Assembly (NCBI GenBank): GCA_902583345.1
Contig: CACHVT010000005.1
Coordinates: 1 to 52,482, forward strand
From: an uncultured Pelagibacteraceae bacterium
Lineage (GTDB): Bacteria; Pseudomonadota; Alphaproteobacteria; Pelagibacterales; Pelagibacteraceae
Length of the DNA stretch: 52,482 nucleotides
Direction: 5' to 3'
Positions 1 through 8,155 of this stretch are shown one piece after another. Position 1 is the stretch's first letter; the number at the start of each line of letters is the position of its first letter. Made by a program: the position numbers and the translations under genes. Under the pieces are notes generated by a model, which made no database searches, had not been told where the DNA came from, and worked only from the letters and a program-made list of their open reading frames with translations.

Positions 1-888
1 AGTAAACCAGAAAATTTTGAACCTTTTATATTAATTTCAGTAATTATGTCATCTGCTTTAATACCAATATTATTAACAAAAAGAAAACCTCCAAATTTTA
101 AAAAATTAAAATCTATGTCTTTAAAAGAATTATATGAAGCATCTCCTTTAGGAATGGTAGGTTCTGTATTTTATGGTTTTACACAATCTGCATTATTTAC
201 TCTTTTAGCTGTATATGCGGCATCGATGAATTTTTCTATTTTTGAAATTTCTTTAGTAACATTTCTTCTTGCAATATCAGGAGCAGTTTCACAATATCCT
301 ATTGGAAATTTATCAGATAAATATGATCGAAGACTAGTAATTGTTTATTCAACTTTTGGTGCTGCTTTATTCGCACTATTTGCAATATTTTCATCATCTA
401 CTATGCACCTACCTGGTAGCCTAGGGAGTAAGTTTTGGTTTTATATCTTTTTAACATTATTTGCATTTTGCAGCTTACCAATGTTTTCGTTAATTTTAGC
501 CCATACAAATGATTATATTTCAAAAGAAAAATTTGTTGCTGCGGGTGCAGGTTTGCAGTTTTCATTCGGATTAGGTGCAATTAGTGGTCCATTTTTATGT
601 TCATTATTTATGGACTTTGTTGGAACAAATGGTTTTTTTGTTTTTTTAATTATTTTTCACTCGCTAATTGGATTTTTTGGCATTTATAGAATGAAAATAA
701 GACCTACAAAAGAAAATCCAGACTCTCAATTCGTCCCAATGCCTCAAACTATAACTCCAGTTGGTATGGAATTAAACCCAACAACTGAACATATTGAAGA
801 ACCGTATAGTGAAAAAGTAAAAAAAATGCTTGAAAGAAAAGGAGTGGATTTCAAAAAAAAATATCCATTAAATGAGGATGATATTTAA
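1..888 (+). CDS. MFS transporter, C-terminal half (cut by window edge)
   Basis: The reading frame is open from base 1, so the gene starts outside the window and about 295 residues are visible; the ATG at 46 is probably internal because the preceding codons encode a hydrophobic stretch that continues into it. The visible part has about seven hydrophobic segments, matching the end of TM6 through TM12 of a 12-helix major facilitator. The loop GNLSDKYDRR (residues 87-96 counted from the internal ATG) matches the MFS motif-A loop, and GAISGPFL resembles the conserved half-repeat signature. A cytoplasmic charged tail of roughly 60 residues closes the protein. The overall pattern recalls YcaD-type MFS carriers. 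Substrate cannot be told. Confidence 0.85.
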   Translation, partial: SKPENFEPFILISVIMSSALIPILLTKRKPPNFKKLKSMSLKELYEASPLGMVGSVFYGFTQSALFTLLAVYAASMNFSIFEISLVTFLLAISGAVSQYPIGNLSDKYDRRLVIVYSTFGAALFALFAIFSSSTMHLPGSLGSKFWFYIFLTLFAFCSLPMFSLILAHTNDYISKEKFVAAGAGLQFSFGLGAISGPFLCSLFMDFVGTNGFFVFLIIFHSLIGFFGIYRMKIRPTKENPDSQFVPMPQTITPVGMELNPTTEHIEEPYSEKVKKMLERKGVDFKKKYPLNEDDI

Positions 889-1017
889 AAAGTAATTGCA
901 ATTAGTGATATTTAGACTTAATTTAATCTACCCAAGGTTGAACTTGGTATTATCATAATACTTTAATCTTCACTTGTTAAAATTATAAAATTTTGCTGAA
1001 ATAGGTTTTTTAAAAAA
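889..1017. other. intergenic gap with a weak 5-bp hairpin
   Basis: AT-rich gap between the MFS gene and the heptad-repeat gene. The only structure I see is CCAAG (932-936) pairing with CTTGG (943-947) around a 6-base loop, followed by TATTATC rather than a U-run, so a terminator is possible but weak. No RNA gene or recognisable promoter. Confidence 0.3.
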
Positions 1018-1740
1018 ATGAAAAGAAAAAAAAAATTAAAAAGAGGAAGTAAAAAACTTGGTGGGTTAAGTAAACTAGCAAGTATAACCTCAGAGTCGAT
1101 TGGGTCAGCATATGAATCTTACAAAAAAAGACAGCATTTAAAAAAAATAGAGGAAATTAAACTTAAAAAATTAGAAGAGTCACATAAAATAAGAGAAGAA
1201 AAAAAAGAACTTAAATTAAGAGAGGAACAAATTAGAAAAGATCAGGAAAAATTTAAAATTAAAGAAGAAGAATTTAAATTAAGAGATAAAGATCTAAAAA
1301 TAAAAGAAGAGAAAATAAAAATGGAAAACGAGAGGTTAAATAAAAAAGATGAGGAACTTAGATTAATATCTCAAGATCAAAGAAAAAAAAGTAGAGAATT
1401 GAGTTTAAAAGAACAGGAGCAAGCAAGAAAAGATATTGATATAAAAGTTAGAGAAGAAGAACAACAAAATAAAGAACTAAAAGAGAGAAGACGAAAAAAA
1501 TTAGAGGAACAAAAATTAAGATACGAAGAACTAATACTTAAAGAACAAGAAGCACAGAAATTAAAAGAATGGGAATTAAAATTTGATGAAGAAAAAAGAA
1601 GAAAAGAAAATAAAGAAAGACTAAAAGATGAAGAAATAAGATTAAAAGATTTAGAAATACAAAAACTTAAAGATAAAGAAATGCAAAATTTTAAAGAGGA
1701 ATTAATTCAAGAACAAAGGAAAAAGGACGAATTAAATTAA
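1018..1740 (+). CDS. highly charged heptad-repeat (long helix) protein, unknown function
   Basis: I do not recognise a family. The 240 residues are mostly K, E, R, D, Q and L with almost no proline or glycine after residue 30. From residue 66 to 149 the sequence falls into twelve consecutive seven-residue units (KLREEQI, RKDQEKF, KIKEEEF, KLRDKDL, KIKEEKI, KMENERL and so on). Hydrophobic residues favour unit positions 2 and 7, spaced 5/2 and not the 3/4 of a classical a/d coiled coil, so a rigid single charged helix is as likely as a dimer. The N-terminus is very basic (residues 1-20), then a short Ser/Thr-rich stretch. No signal peptide or membrane segment. The next gene follows after 17 bases on the same strand. 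The start ATG has no clear Shine-Dalgarno. Confidence 0.75.
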   Translation: MKRKKKLKRGSKKLGGLSKLASITSESIGSAYESYKKRQHLKKIEEIKLKKLEESHKIREEKKELKLREEQIRKDQEKFKIKEEEFKLRDKDLKIKEEKIKMENERLNKKDEELRLISQDQRKKSRELSLKEQEQARKDIDIKVREEEQQNKELKERRRKKLEEQKLRYEELILKEQEAQKLKEWELKFDEEKRRKENKERLKDEEIRLKDLEIQKLKDKEMQNFKEELIQEQRKKDELN

Positions 1741-1757
1741 TTTTCTCCCTAAATTTA

Positions 1758-1985
1758 ATGAACAAAAAAAAGTCTGCTGAAATTTGGGGTAAAATTCAAG
1801 AAGCTGGTGATTTTTTAAAAAATAAACTTCCTGATCATCCTAATCATCCCAAAGGTAGAAATTCCTATGCTCACGTTGCTATTTGTATAAAAAACAAATT
1901 TAATGCAAGTTATAAAGATATTGAGGATAATAAGTTTGATGAAGTTGTAAGTTATATAGAATTTTTAAAAAAAAACCCTAGCTAA
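1758..1985 (+). CDS. small 75-residue protein, unknown function
   Basis: Soluble small protein, no signal peptide. It contains DHPNHPKGRNSYAHV (residues 25-39) and a C-terminal segment ASYKDIEDNKFDEVVSYIEF (residues 50-69). The pattern 'YKDI-x-x-x-x-F-D-E-x-x-x-Y-I' resembles the short helical C-terminal motif seen in some phage antirepressor-type proteins (ORF6C/Rha-like), but that similarity is from memory and does not set a function. It follows the heptad-repeat gene by 17 bases and probably shares its transcript. Its stop codon directly abuts the stop codon of the convergent amidinotransferase gene (no base between them). Confidence 0.65.
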   Translation: MNKKKSAEIWGKIQEAGDFLKNKLPDHPNHPKGRNSYAHVAICIKNKFNASYKDIEDNKFDEVVSYIEFLKKNPS

Positions 1986-3095
1986 TTATTGTTTTGGAAA
2001 ATAGTCTTCGCATTTACCTTCTCTATATACGTCGGTAGTACTGCAGTGAAGGCCACCCCCAAAAGCATATACATCCCTAAGGTCTATAGGTAAGACCTCC
2101 ATTCCTAGTTTATCTAATTGCTCTGCTTGGTAAATTTCTGTTTTTTCTACACATACTGTTTTTGGATCCAAAACCAGTACATTCATTGAGAGCCAAACAG
2201 ATGAATAACATAAAGGTGGCGGGGTATTGTGTGCAGGTTGAGCGGCATATACAATTTCCCATCCATTTTTCTCAAAAATTTTTCTCTGTTCTTTGGGAAG
2301 TTTTCTTTGAGGATTATTTAAAATAAGACCTGGTCTAATTGGTGTAAAAGTAGCATCAATATGAATAGGATAAGGGTCACCCGGGAAGTTAACAGTATGT
2401 ACCCGGTGGTTAGGAAAATGTCTTCTTAGCCAATCAATGCCTTTTAGATTTGTTGTAAATCCATGTTGAACAATTAAATCTTTTCCAAATCTTAAAATAT
2501 CAGCTGCATCGAATAAAGGTTCTTCCTCTGTCGTTACAAAAAATTTTTTTTCTGCCCATTCTAATCTCTGTTCATTAGTTACTGTATCAGAAAGATAATT
2601 TTTGTGATAATCTTTATTAGTTAGTCGTGGCTTTGGTGCAGATTCATGTTTCATATTTGGATCTTCCATAAAATATTTTTGAATTAAAGGTCTATAAGCA
2701 AGATATTCAAACCACCTTGATCTAAAACTCATAGTTGCTTCTAACATTTCATTCCCAACTGTTATTATAACATCTCTAGAAGGCATGCATCCAAACATGT
2801 TTTCAACTTTCCAATCTGGTGTCCCAATTTCGGTATCAAATTTTAAAGGTGTAGGTCTATCTACTTTCACCCCTCTTCCCTCAAGTGTTTTAACAAACTT
2901 ATCTAAAAGTTCGTTCCCTCTATCAATAGTTTCTTGAGTTCTTCTCCCATGTGTACCTTTCATATCAGAGTCGGCAGGAATTTTTACATCAACCGCAGGC
3001 TCAGGTGCTGGAATACAACAATTATCAGCTCTTCCTACTATCACATGCTTTAACGGATCCCATTCGTTCCAACTATTTACAATTGTTTTATTCAT
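1986..3095 (-). CDS. glycine amidinotransferase-family enzyme
   Basis: Family known to move an amidino group from arginine to glycine (guanidinoacetate plus ornithine) or to related amines. The 369 residues carry the catalytic triad regions: FDAAD (residues 195-199, Asp), PIHIDATF (His245) and GGGLHCSTTDV with the nucleophilic Cys351. The strings FDAAD, WLRRH, PIHIDATF, WLSMNVL and GGG-x-HC closely follow human AGAT. Length fits the bacterial members (about 370). Start ATG at 3095 gives a natural N-terminus that runs straight into the fold (NSWNEWDPLKHVIVGRAD). It lies 13 bases downstream of an EamA permease gene on the same strand, which might export or import its product; that link is inference. 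The acceptor amine (glycine or another) cannot be fixed from sequence. Confidence 0.88.
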   Translation of the reverse strand: MNKTIVNSWNEWDPLKHVIVGRADNCCIPAPEPAVDVKIPADSDMKGTHGRRTQETIDRGNELLDKFVKTLEGRGVKVDRPTPLKFDTEIGTPDWKVENMFGCMPSRDVIITVGNEMLEATMSFRSRWFEYLAYRPLIQKYFMEDPNMKHESAPKPRLTNKDYHKNYLSDTVTNEQRLEWAEKKFFVTTEEEPLFDAADILRFGKDLIVQHGFTTNLKGIDWLRRHFPNHRVHTVNFPGDPYPIHIDATFTPIRPGLILNNPQRKLPKEQRKIFEKNGWEIVYAAQPAHNTPPPLCYSSVWLSMNVLVLDPKTVCVEKTEIYQAEQLDKLGMEVLPIDLRDVYAFGGGLHCSTTDVYREGKCEDYFPKQ

Positions 3096-3108
3096 AAAAC
3101 TTATATAA

Positions 3109-4020
3109 CTAATTTAGAGCTATAAATCTCCTGTTAGTTTTTATTGTTAAGCTATAATAAATTATCGACATAAAAATTAAAAAACCTCCAATAATAGTAT
3201 TATTTGATGGTATTTCATTAATTCCAAGTATTGGAAGCCATACCCAAAAAATTCCACCAATAATCTCGGTCAAAGATAGTAAGGTTAATTCTGCAGCTGG
3301 AATTGCTTTAGAGCCTATTGAATACAAAATTAAACCTAAACAAACAATAGTTCCATGCATTGAAAATAGTCCATGATTATAACCCGAGGATAAAAAGCTT
3401 TGTTGACTTTCAACTATCATTATAGTTGAAACAATCACACATATTAGCCCTGCTATAGAAACTGTAGTAAATTTAGGTGTTTCTTTTCTCCACCTCAAAC
3501 TTACTGAAAATATAGAAAAACCCATTGCTGATACTAAACCAAAAACTAATCCCATTAGTGAGCCTATATTTGTATTTCCTAATGCGATGATTATTATTCC
3601 AATTACTGCAACGATTATTGCAATCCAAACATTTATTGAAATCTTCTCTTTAAGAAACAAAAAACCCAATAAAGCTGTCATAAATGGCATTGCCGCTAAA
3701 CAAAGTAAAGTAATAGCAGTGCTTGTATTTATTATTGAATAAATAAAGGTAATCATTGCTAGTCCTAGTCCACTTCCTCCTATCAGACCTGACAGGCCTG
3801 CTTTAAGGTAATTTTTATAAAAATTTTTGCCCTCTTCAAAAAATAAATAAATATTTAAAAGAATAAAAATCACAACTCCTCTTGTAAACAAATATTGCCA
3901 AGGAACTTGGTTTGGTTGATCCATGTAACGTACTAATAAAGGACCCAAAGACCAAAGAAGACCTGCAAATAGTACAATTGGAATTGCAATTTTTTCATTT
4001 TTAATTACAAACATTACCAA
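3109..4020 (-). CDS. EamA/DMT-family membrane transporter
   Basis: About ten hydrophobic segments in 303 residues, with two homologous halves typical of the EamA (DUF6) drug/metabolite transporter superfamily; the opening segment GLLWSLGPLLVRY and the mid-protein FLFLKEKISINVWIAIIVAVIGI (second-half hinge) are characteristic. It would sit in the inner membrane and move small organic metabolites. The ATG at 4020 is used; a Met two codons further in is an alternative. It is transcribed toward the amidinotransferase gene with a 13-base gap, so the two probably form an operon. Substrate unknown. Confidence 0.85.
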   Translation of the reverse strand: MVMFVIKNEKIAIPIVLFAGLLWSLGPLLVRYMDQPNQVPWQYLFTRGVVIFILLNIYLFFEEGKNFYKNYLKAGLSGLIGGSGLGLAMITFIYSIINTSTAITLLCLAAMPFMTALLGFLFLKEKISINVWIAIIVAVIGIIIIALGNTNIGSLMGLVFGLVSAMGFSIFSVSLRWRKETPKFTTVSIAGLICVIVSTIMIVESQQSFLSSGYNHGLFSMHGTIVCLGLILYSIGSKAIPAAELTLLSLTEIIGGIFWVWLPILGINEIPSNNTIIGGFLIFMSIIYYSLTIKTNRRFIALN

Positions 4021-4072
4021 TCTTTAATACCTAAAAATGTATTCCACAATAAAAATGATTGTTTTAAATTAT

Positions 4073-5329
4073 TTAATAAAAGATATTTTTGTTTGGAAAA
4101 ATTGGGCTAAAGCATTCAATTAATTGGCCCTTTTTAAAATAAGATTTACCAGAATTTAAATGAGCCCAAGCATTTGATTTAATAAATGACTTAATTCTAA
4201 AAGACTCTTGCCCACCTAAAATTTCAACTTGCAAGTTTCCATTTTTAGTTGAGTTTACTCTTGCTTTTAAGAATCTAGTGAAATTTTTGTTTTTTTTAAA
4301 TTTTTTTTTTAGTATCGCCTTAAAAGGGATCTCCTTTTTCATATTTAGTAAACTTGAAATATATGGGTATACGAAAAATCTAAAACACGCCGCTGAAGAA
4401 ATTGGGTTACCTGGTAACCCAAAAAAAGATTTTGATTTATTTTTAAATTTTGCAAATAAGATTGGTTTACCAGGTCTAATAGCAACTCCCTTAAAAAAAC
4501 CTTCTAAACTAAATTTATTTATGACAATCGGCACGAAATCAAACTTTCCTGCTGAAACAGCGCCTGAGGTTATAATTATATCAACTTTTGAAGTTAAAAT
4601 TTTTCTTAACCTTTTTTCAAAAAATTTTTGATTATTATCTCTTAAAATACCACCATCAATAAAATTAAATAAAAAACTTTTTGATAAAGATTTTATATAA
4701 TAACTATTTGAACTTCTTACTTGCCAATTTTCTATTTTATTTCTATTTGAAATTTCGTTCCCAGTAGAAAAAAATAATATATTAGGTTTAGACATTACCT
4801 TTATTTTTTTTATACCTAAACTTTTAAAAGCAAGAATATGAGCGGGTTTGATTAATTCCCCTTTAGAGATGATTAATTCTTTTTTTTGAAAATCTGAACC
4901 TTTAAACCTAATATTTTTATACTTAAGTATCTTTTCACTAATTAAAATATAGTTTCTTTTTTTATTATTAGGGTAAAATTTAATTTTTTCAATCGGAACA
5001 ACTGTATTTAAAGGCTTAGGAATTAAGGATCCTGTCATAACTTCAACTGTTTGAAATTTTCGTATATTTTTTATTTTAGGATTACTGCCGGCAGAAATAG
5101 TTTTAATTATTTTAAAAAGTTTTCTTTTTTTTTTGTTTAAGTAAAAAGTATCTTTATAATTTATAGCATATCCATCTAATGCAGTATTGTTTTCTGCTGG
5201 TAAATTTACATTTGAAAATACATTTTCAGCTGAAACTCTATTTAAAGATTTTTCAGTGCTTAACTTTTGTATACTAATATTAATTTTAGAATTTTGTAAT
5301 ATTTTTTTTGCTTTTTTGTATTGAATCAT
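4073..5329 (-). CDS. moeA: molybdopterin molybdenumtransferase MoeA
   Basis: MoeA inserts molybdate into adenylylated molybdopterin, the last step of basic molybdenum cofactor synthesis. The 418 residues match family length. Visible signatures are LPAENNTALDGYA (residues 43-55, corresponding to the usual P-x-x-x-x-S-A-M-D-G-Y-A), STGNEI, TSGAVSAGKFD (usual TSGGVSVGDYD) and GLPGNPISS, the molybdate/nucleotide binding loop. The Ser-to-Thr and Met-to-Leu change in the first motif and Asp-to-Lys in the TSG loop are mild divergences in a Lys-rich protein. Only 2 bases separate it from mobA upstream, so they are co-transcribed. Confidence 0.9.
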   Translation of the reverse strand: MIQYKKAKKILQNSKINISIQKLSTEKSLNRVSAENVFSNVNLPAENNTALDGYAINYKDTFYLNKKKRKLFKIIKTISAGSNPKIKNIRKFQTVEVMTGSLIPKPLNTVVPIEKIKFYPNNKKRNYILISEKILKYKNIRFKGSDFQKKELIISKGELIKPAHILAFKSLGIKKIKVMSKPNILFFSTGNEISNRNKIENWQVRSSNSYYIKSLSKSFLFNFIDGGILRDNNQKFFEKRLRKILTSKVDIIITSGAVSAGKFDFVPIVINKFSLEGFFKGVAIRPGKPILFAKFKNKSKSFFGLPGNPISSAACFRFFVYPYISSLLNMKKEIPFKAILKKKFKKNKNFTRFLKARVNSTKNGNLQVEILGGQESFRIKSFIKSNAWAHLNSGKSYFKKGQLIECFSPIFPNKNIFY

Positions 5330-5331
5330 TT

Positions 5332-5946
5332 TTAAAATTTTTTTAAAATTTTTTTTGCCTCGATTAAATCATCTTTAGTATTTATATTTAAAAAAGGATC
5401 AAATTTGTTAAATTTTGTATTGATAATTTTTACTCCAATTTTGTTTGACCAATCCTCAACTTTTCTAAAATTTTTTTTAGTTATATCTTCCTCTAATATA
5501 CCCATTAAATCCACTGACCATAAACCAAAAATATTATGTCTTTTTTGATTAGATTTAATAAAATAAAGCTGACTCTGATTATTTTTTACTTCCTCCAAAT
5601 ATTTATCAATAATTGAAGTATCAAAAAAAGGGGTATCTGATGGAAAAGTTGCTATCCATTTGTAGTTATTTTTTTTTTCATTTATCCATTTCATTGCAGA
5701 CAACGCGCCAACTAGAGGGCCTAAGTTTCCCTGAAAACAATCAGGAATAACACTAATATCCTTAGTGTTTTGAATTTTTATATTCTTGTTAGAAATTACC
5801 AAAATTTTTTTAAATTTCATCCTTACTCTATCGATGACGTGTTCTAATAAACTTTTTGATCCTAGTTTTACTTGATTTTTGTCTTTTCCAAATCTTTTTG
5901 ATTTTCCACCTGCTAGAATAACTGCTAAAATATTGTTATTATTCAT
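5332..5946 (-). CDS. mobA: molybdenum cofactor guanylyltransferase MobA
   Basis: MobA attaches GMP to Mo-molybdopterin to give the bis-MGD cofactor of DMSO-reductase-family enzymes. The N-terminal nucleotide-binding signature LAGGKSKRFGKDK spans residues 11-23; GPLVGALSAM is at 76-85 and the metal-binding Asp lies in FPSDTPFF (Asp104). Length 204 fits the family. It heads a two-gene operon with moeA. The divergent NifU-like gene starts 43 bases upstream, so both promoters must lie in or near that AT-rich gap. Presence of MobA implies that the cell has at least one bis-MGD enzyme, but none is in this window. Confidence 0.9.
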   Translation of the reverse strand: MNNNNILAVILAGGKSKRFGKDKNQVKLGSKSLLEHVIDRVRMKFKKILVISNKNIKIQNTKDISVIPDCFQGNLGPLVGALSAMKWINEKKNNYKWIATFPSDTPFFDTSIIDKYLEEVKNNQSQLYFIKSNQKRHNIFGLWSVDLMGILEEDITKKNFRKVEDWSNKIGVKIINTKFNKFDPFLNINTKDDLIEAKKILKKF

Positions 5947-5989
5947 ATAACAAAATATAAAACATAAATCTTTTAATAAAAGAAATATA

Positions 5990-6397
5990 ATGGATATAGA
6001 AATTTTAAAAATTGCATCTAATACCGAAAATCATAAAATTATTGCTAATCACACACATATCTCAAAACAAAAAAATCCTTTGTGTGGAGATGAGATGGAG
6101 ATTTCATTAAAAATAAAAAATGAAAAAATAGTAGATTTTGGTTATCAATCTAACTCTTGTATTTATTGTCAAGCTTCAGTAAGTATTTTATCAAGAAAAT
6201 CGATAAATAAATCTGTCAAAAATATTAAGGAAATTACTAATTTTGCTTTAGTTTTTTTTGATAAAAAAAAAAATTATTTTAAGAATGAGTGGTCAATTTT
6301 TAATAAATTATTTAATAAAAAAAATATTGCTAGAAAAGAATGTTTAATTTTACCCTTTAGAGCTCTGTCTAAAGCAATTAAGCAATTAAATGAATAG
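5990..6397 (+). CDS. NifU/SufU/IscU-like iron-sulfur scaffold protein
   Basis: Compact scaffold on which Fe-S clusters can be built before transfer. The three conserved cysteine regions are present: NPLCGDEMEI (Cys32 with Asp34), SCIYCQAS (Cys57 and an additional Cys60) and RKECLILPFRAL (Cys118). The spacing and the RKECLILPF segment look nearer to SufU/NifU-N than to IscU, which has LPPVK near the last Cys. No cysteine desulfurase is adjacent. It overlaps the HPP gene by 8 bases and diverges from mobA, so its products may serve the same molybdoenzyme assembly; that is inference. Confidence 0.8.
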   Translation: MDIEILKIASNTENHKIIANHTHISKQKNPLCGDEMEISLKIKNEKIVDFGYQSNSCIYCQASVSILSRKSINKSVKNIKEITNFALVFFDKKKNYFKNEWSIFNKLFNKKNIARKECLILPFRALSKAIKQLNE

Positions 6398-6854
6398 AGA
6401 AATATTTAAAAAATCATTTGTATCAGCGATATTTTCAATGATAACTATAGGTGCTTTAACCTTGCTTACCTATAAAACAGAATATGGAGTTTTTTTAATT
6501 GCTTCATTTGGTTCCTCGATGGTTTTATTGTATGGGTACCCAGAAAGTCCATTTGCTCAGCCCAAGAATATTTTTTTTGGTCATTTATTAACCTCATTAG
6601 TTGGAATTTTTGTTTTAAATATATTTGCTTTTCCACTATATATTACAATTCCTTTTGCAGTAGGAATAGGTGTTGGTCTAATGATTTTATTAAACGTTAC
6701 TCATCCTCCAGCTGGCGGTAATCCTATTATTGTTTTAATGGGCAGTGTTTCGTTAGATTATATAATTAACCCAATTATAATTGGTACATTAATAATACTG
6801 ACATTTGGTATAATTCTAAATAAGTTTATAATGAAAAAAAAATACCCAAATTAA
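6390..6854 (+). CDS. HPP-family integral membrane protein
   Basis: Four hydrophobic segments in 154 residues. The family hallmark His-Pro-Pro lies in VTHPPAGGNP (residues 103-112), and the family motif FGSSMVLLYGYPESPFAQP (residues 40-58) is intact. HPP proteins in plants and cyanobacteria have been linked to nitrite transport across plastid/cell membranes; whether that applies here is not shown by the sequence. The start overlaps the last 8 bases of the NifU-like gene, indicating translational coupling. Its place beside Moco synthesis genes would suit nitrate/nitrite metabolism, but no nitrate reductase is in view. Confidence 0.85.
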   Translation: MNREIFKKSFVSAIFSMITIGALTLLTYKTEYGVFLIASFGSSMVLLYGYPESPFAQPKNIFFGHLLTSLVGIFVLNIFAFPLYITIPFAVGIGVGLMILLNVTHPPAGGNPIIVLMGSVSLDYIINPIIIGTLIILTFGIILNKFIMKKKYPN

Positions 6855-6865
6855 ACACTATTTAT

Positions 6866-6895
6866 TTGCTACATCCTCTTAAATTATGCTAGAAT
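6866..6895 (+). promoter_or_regulatory. candidate sigma-70 promoter of formate dehydrogenase
   Basis: TTGCTA (6866-6871), 18-base spacer, TAGAAT (6890-6895), about 60 bases ahead of the formate dehydrogenase ATG. Matches the -35/-10 pattern fairly well, but such matches are common in AT-rich DNA. Confidence 0.35.
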
Positions 6896-6953
6896 TAAAA
6901 CTTAAAATTCAAGTAAATCATCTTTATTTGATAAATACTTAATAGGAGAAAAA

Positions 6954-8153
6954 ATGAAAATATTATGTGTATTGTACGATGATCCAAAAGGTGGAATGCC
7001 TAAATCATATCCATTATCTGATTTACCAAAATTAGAAAAGTATCCAGACGGGATGACTTTACCAAGTCCAAAAGGTAGAGATTTCACACCTGGTCAATTA
7101 TTAGGATGTGTATCTGGTGAGCTTGGATTAAGAAAATTTTTAGAAAGTAACGGTCATGAGTTTATAGTTACTAACAGCAAGGACGGAGATGGCTGTGATG
7201 CCGATAAACATATTGTAGATTCAGATATAGTAATATCTCAACCATTCTTTCCATATTATTTGACGAAAGAGAGAATTGCAAAAGCTAAAAACTTAAAAAT
7301 GGCTATAACAGCCGGTATTGGTTCCGACCATGTTGATTTACAGGCTGCAATGGATAACAAAATAGACGTCGTAGAAGTCACCTTCTGCAACTCAAGATCA
7401 GTTGCTGAACATATAGTAATGATGATTGTATCAATGGTAAGAGACTATCATAATCAACATAGAATAGTAAATGATGGTGGATGGAATATAGCAGACGCAG
7501 TTCAAAGAAGTTATGATGTTGAAGGAATGCATATTGGAACAGTAGCAGCGGGTAGAATAGGACTTGATGCATTGAGAAAAATGAAACCGTTTGATGTTCA
7601 TCTTCACTATTTTGATCGACATAAACTACCTGATAATGTTGAAAAAGAATTGAATTTAACTTTTCATGAGTCTGTGGAGTCAATGGTTAAAGTTTGTGAT
7701 GTCGTTACAATAAACTGTCCTTTACACCCTGAAACAGAAAATTTATTTGACAAACAAATGATTAATAAAATGAAAAAAGGCGCCTATATCGTAAATACCG
7801 CTAGAGGCAAAATTTGTAATAAAGATGATATAGCTGATGCTTTAGAATCGGGTCAACTTAGTGGTTATGCTGGCGATGTATGGTTTCCTCAGCCAGCACC
7901 AAATGATCATGTATGGAGAACAATGCCTAATCATGGTATGACACCACACACATCAGGAACATCTTTATCTGCTCAGGCCAGATATGCAGACGGAGTTAGA
8001 GAAATACTAGAATGTTTCTTTGATAAAAAACCAATAAGAGATCAATATTTAATTGTTAAAGATGGTCAACTTGCAGGCATGGGGGCACATTCTTACAGCA
8101 AAGGTTCGGCGACCAGTGGTTCTGAGGAGGCTGCAAAATATAAAAAAAAATAA
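6954..8153 (+). CDS. fdh: NAD-dependent formate dehydrogenase (metal-free)
   Basis: Oxidises formate to CO2 with reduction of NAD+, a soluble D-2-hydroxyacid-dehydrogenase-fold enzyme without Mo or Fe-S. At 399 residues it aligns without gaps to the well-known Pseudomonas sp. 101 enzyme as I remember it: Asn146 (FCNSRS), Asp221 (FDRH, NAD+ ribose binding and hence NAD rather than NADP), Arg284 (TARGK), Gln313 (FPQPAP) and His332 (MTPHTSG) fall at the same numbers. The Rossmann loop is AAGRIG (198-203). The tail GAHSYSKGSATSG is the family C-terminus. A Shine-Dalgarno AGGAG lies at 6944-6948, five bases before the ATG, one of the clearer ones in the window. Formate probably comes from C1 (methyl group) oxidation and the enzyme supplies NADH. 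Confidence 0.96.
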   Translation: MKILCVLYDDPKGGMPKSYPLSDLPKLEKYPDGMTLPSPKGRDFTPGQLLGCVSGELGLRKFLESNGHEFIVTNSKDGDGCDADKHIVDSDIVISQPFFPYYLTKERIAKAKNLKMAITAGIGSDHVDLQAAMDNKIDVVEVTFCNSRSVAEHIVMMIVSMVRDYHNQHRIVNDGGWNIADAVQRSYDVEGMHIGTVAAGRIGLDALRKMKPFDVHLHYFDRHKLPDNVEKELNLTFHESVESMVKVCDVVTINCPLHPETENLFDKQMINKMKKGAYIVNTARGKICNKDDIADALESGQLSGYAGDVWFPQPAPNDHVWRTMPNHGMTPHTSGTSLSAQARYADGVREILECFFDKKPIRDQYLIVKDGQLAGMGAHSYSKGSATSGSEEAAKYKKK

Positions 8154-8155
8154 TT

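Noticed and set aside
1758-1985. Prophage remnant suggested by the antirepressor-like motif of the 75-residue protein
   Set aside because: No other phage gene, integrase or attachment repeat; base composition is like the neighbours.
4278-4631. Plus-strand 117-residue frame inside moeA
   Set aside because: Antisense of MoeA motifs (its LPGNP strings are palindromic reflections of the MoeA GLPGNP region).
5990-6397. Nitrogenase accessory NifU implying nitrogen fixation
   Set aside because: Only the scaffold domain is present and no nif gene is near; the family is general Fe-S assembly.
7378-7683. Minus-strand 101- and 63-residue frames inside formate dehydrogenase
   Set aside because: Shadow frames of a highly conserved gene; composition rich in His/Gln/Tyr is an artefact of antisense codons.
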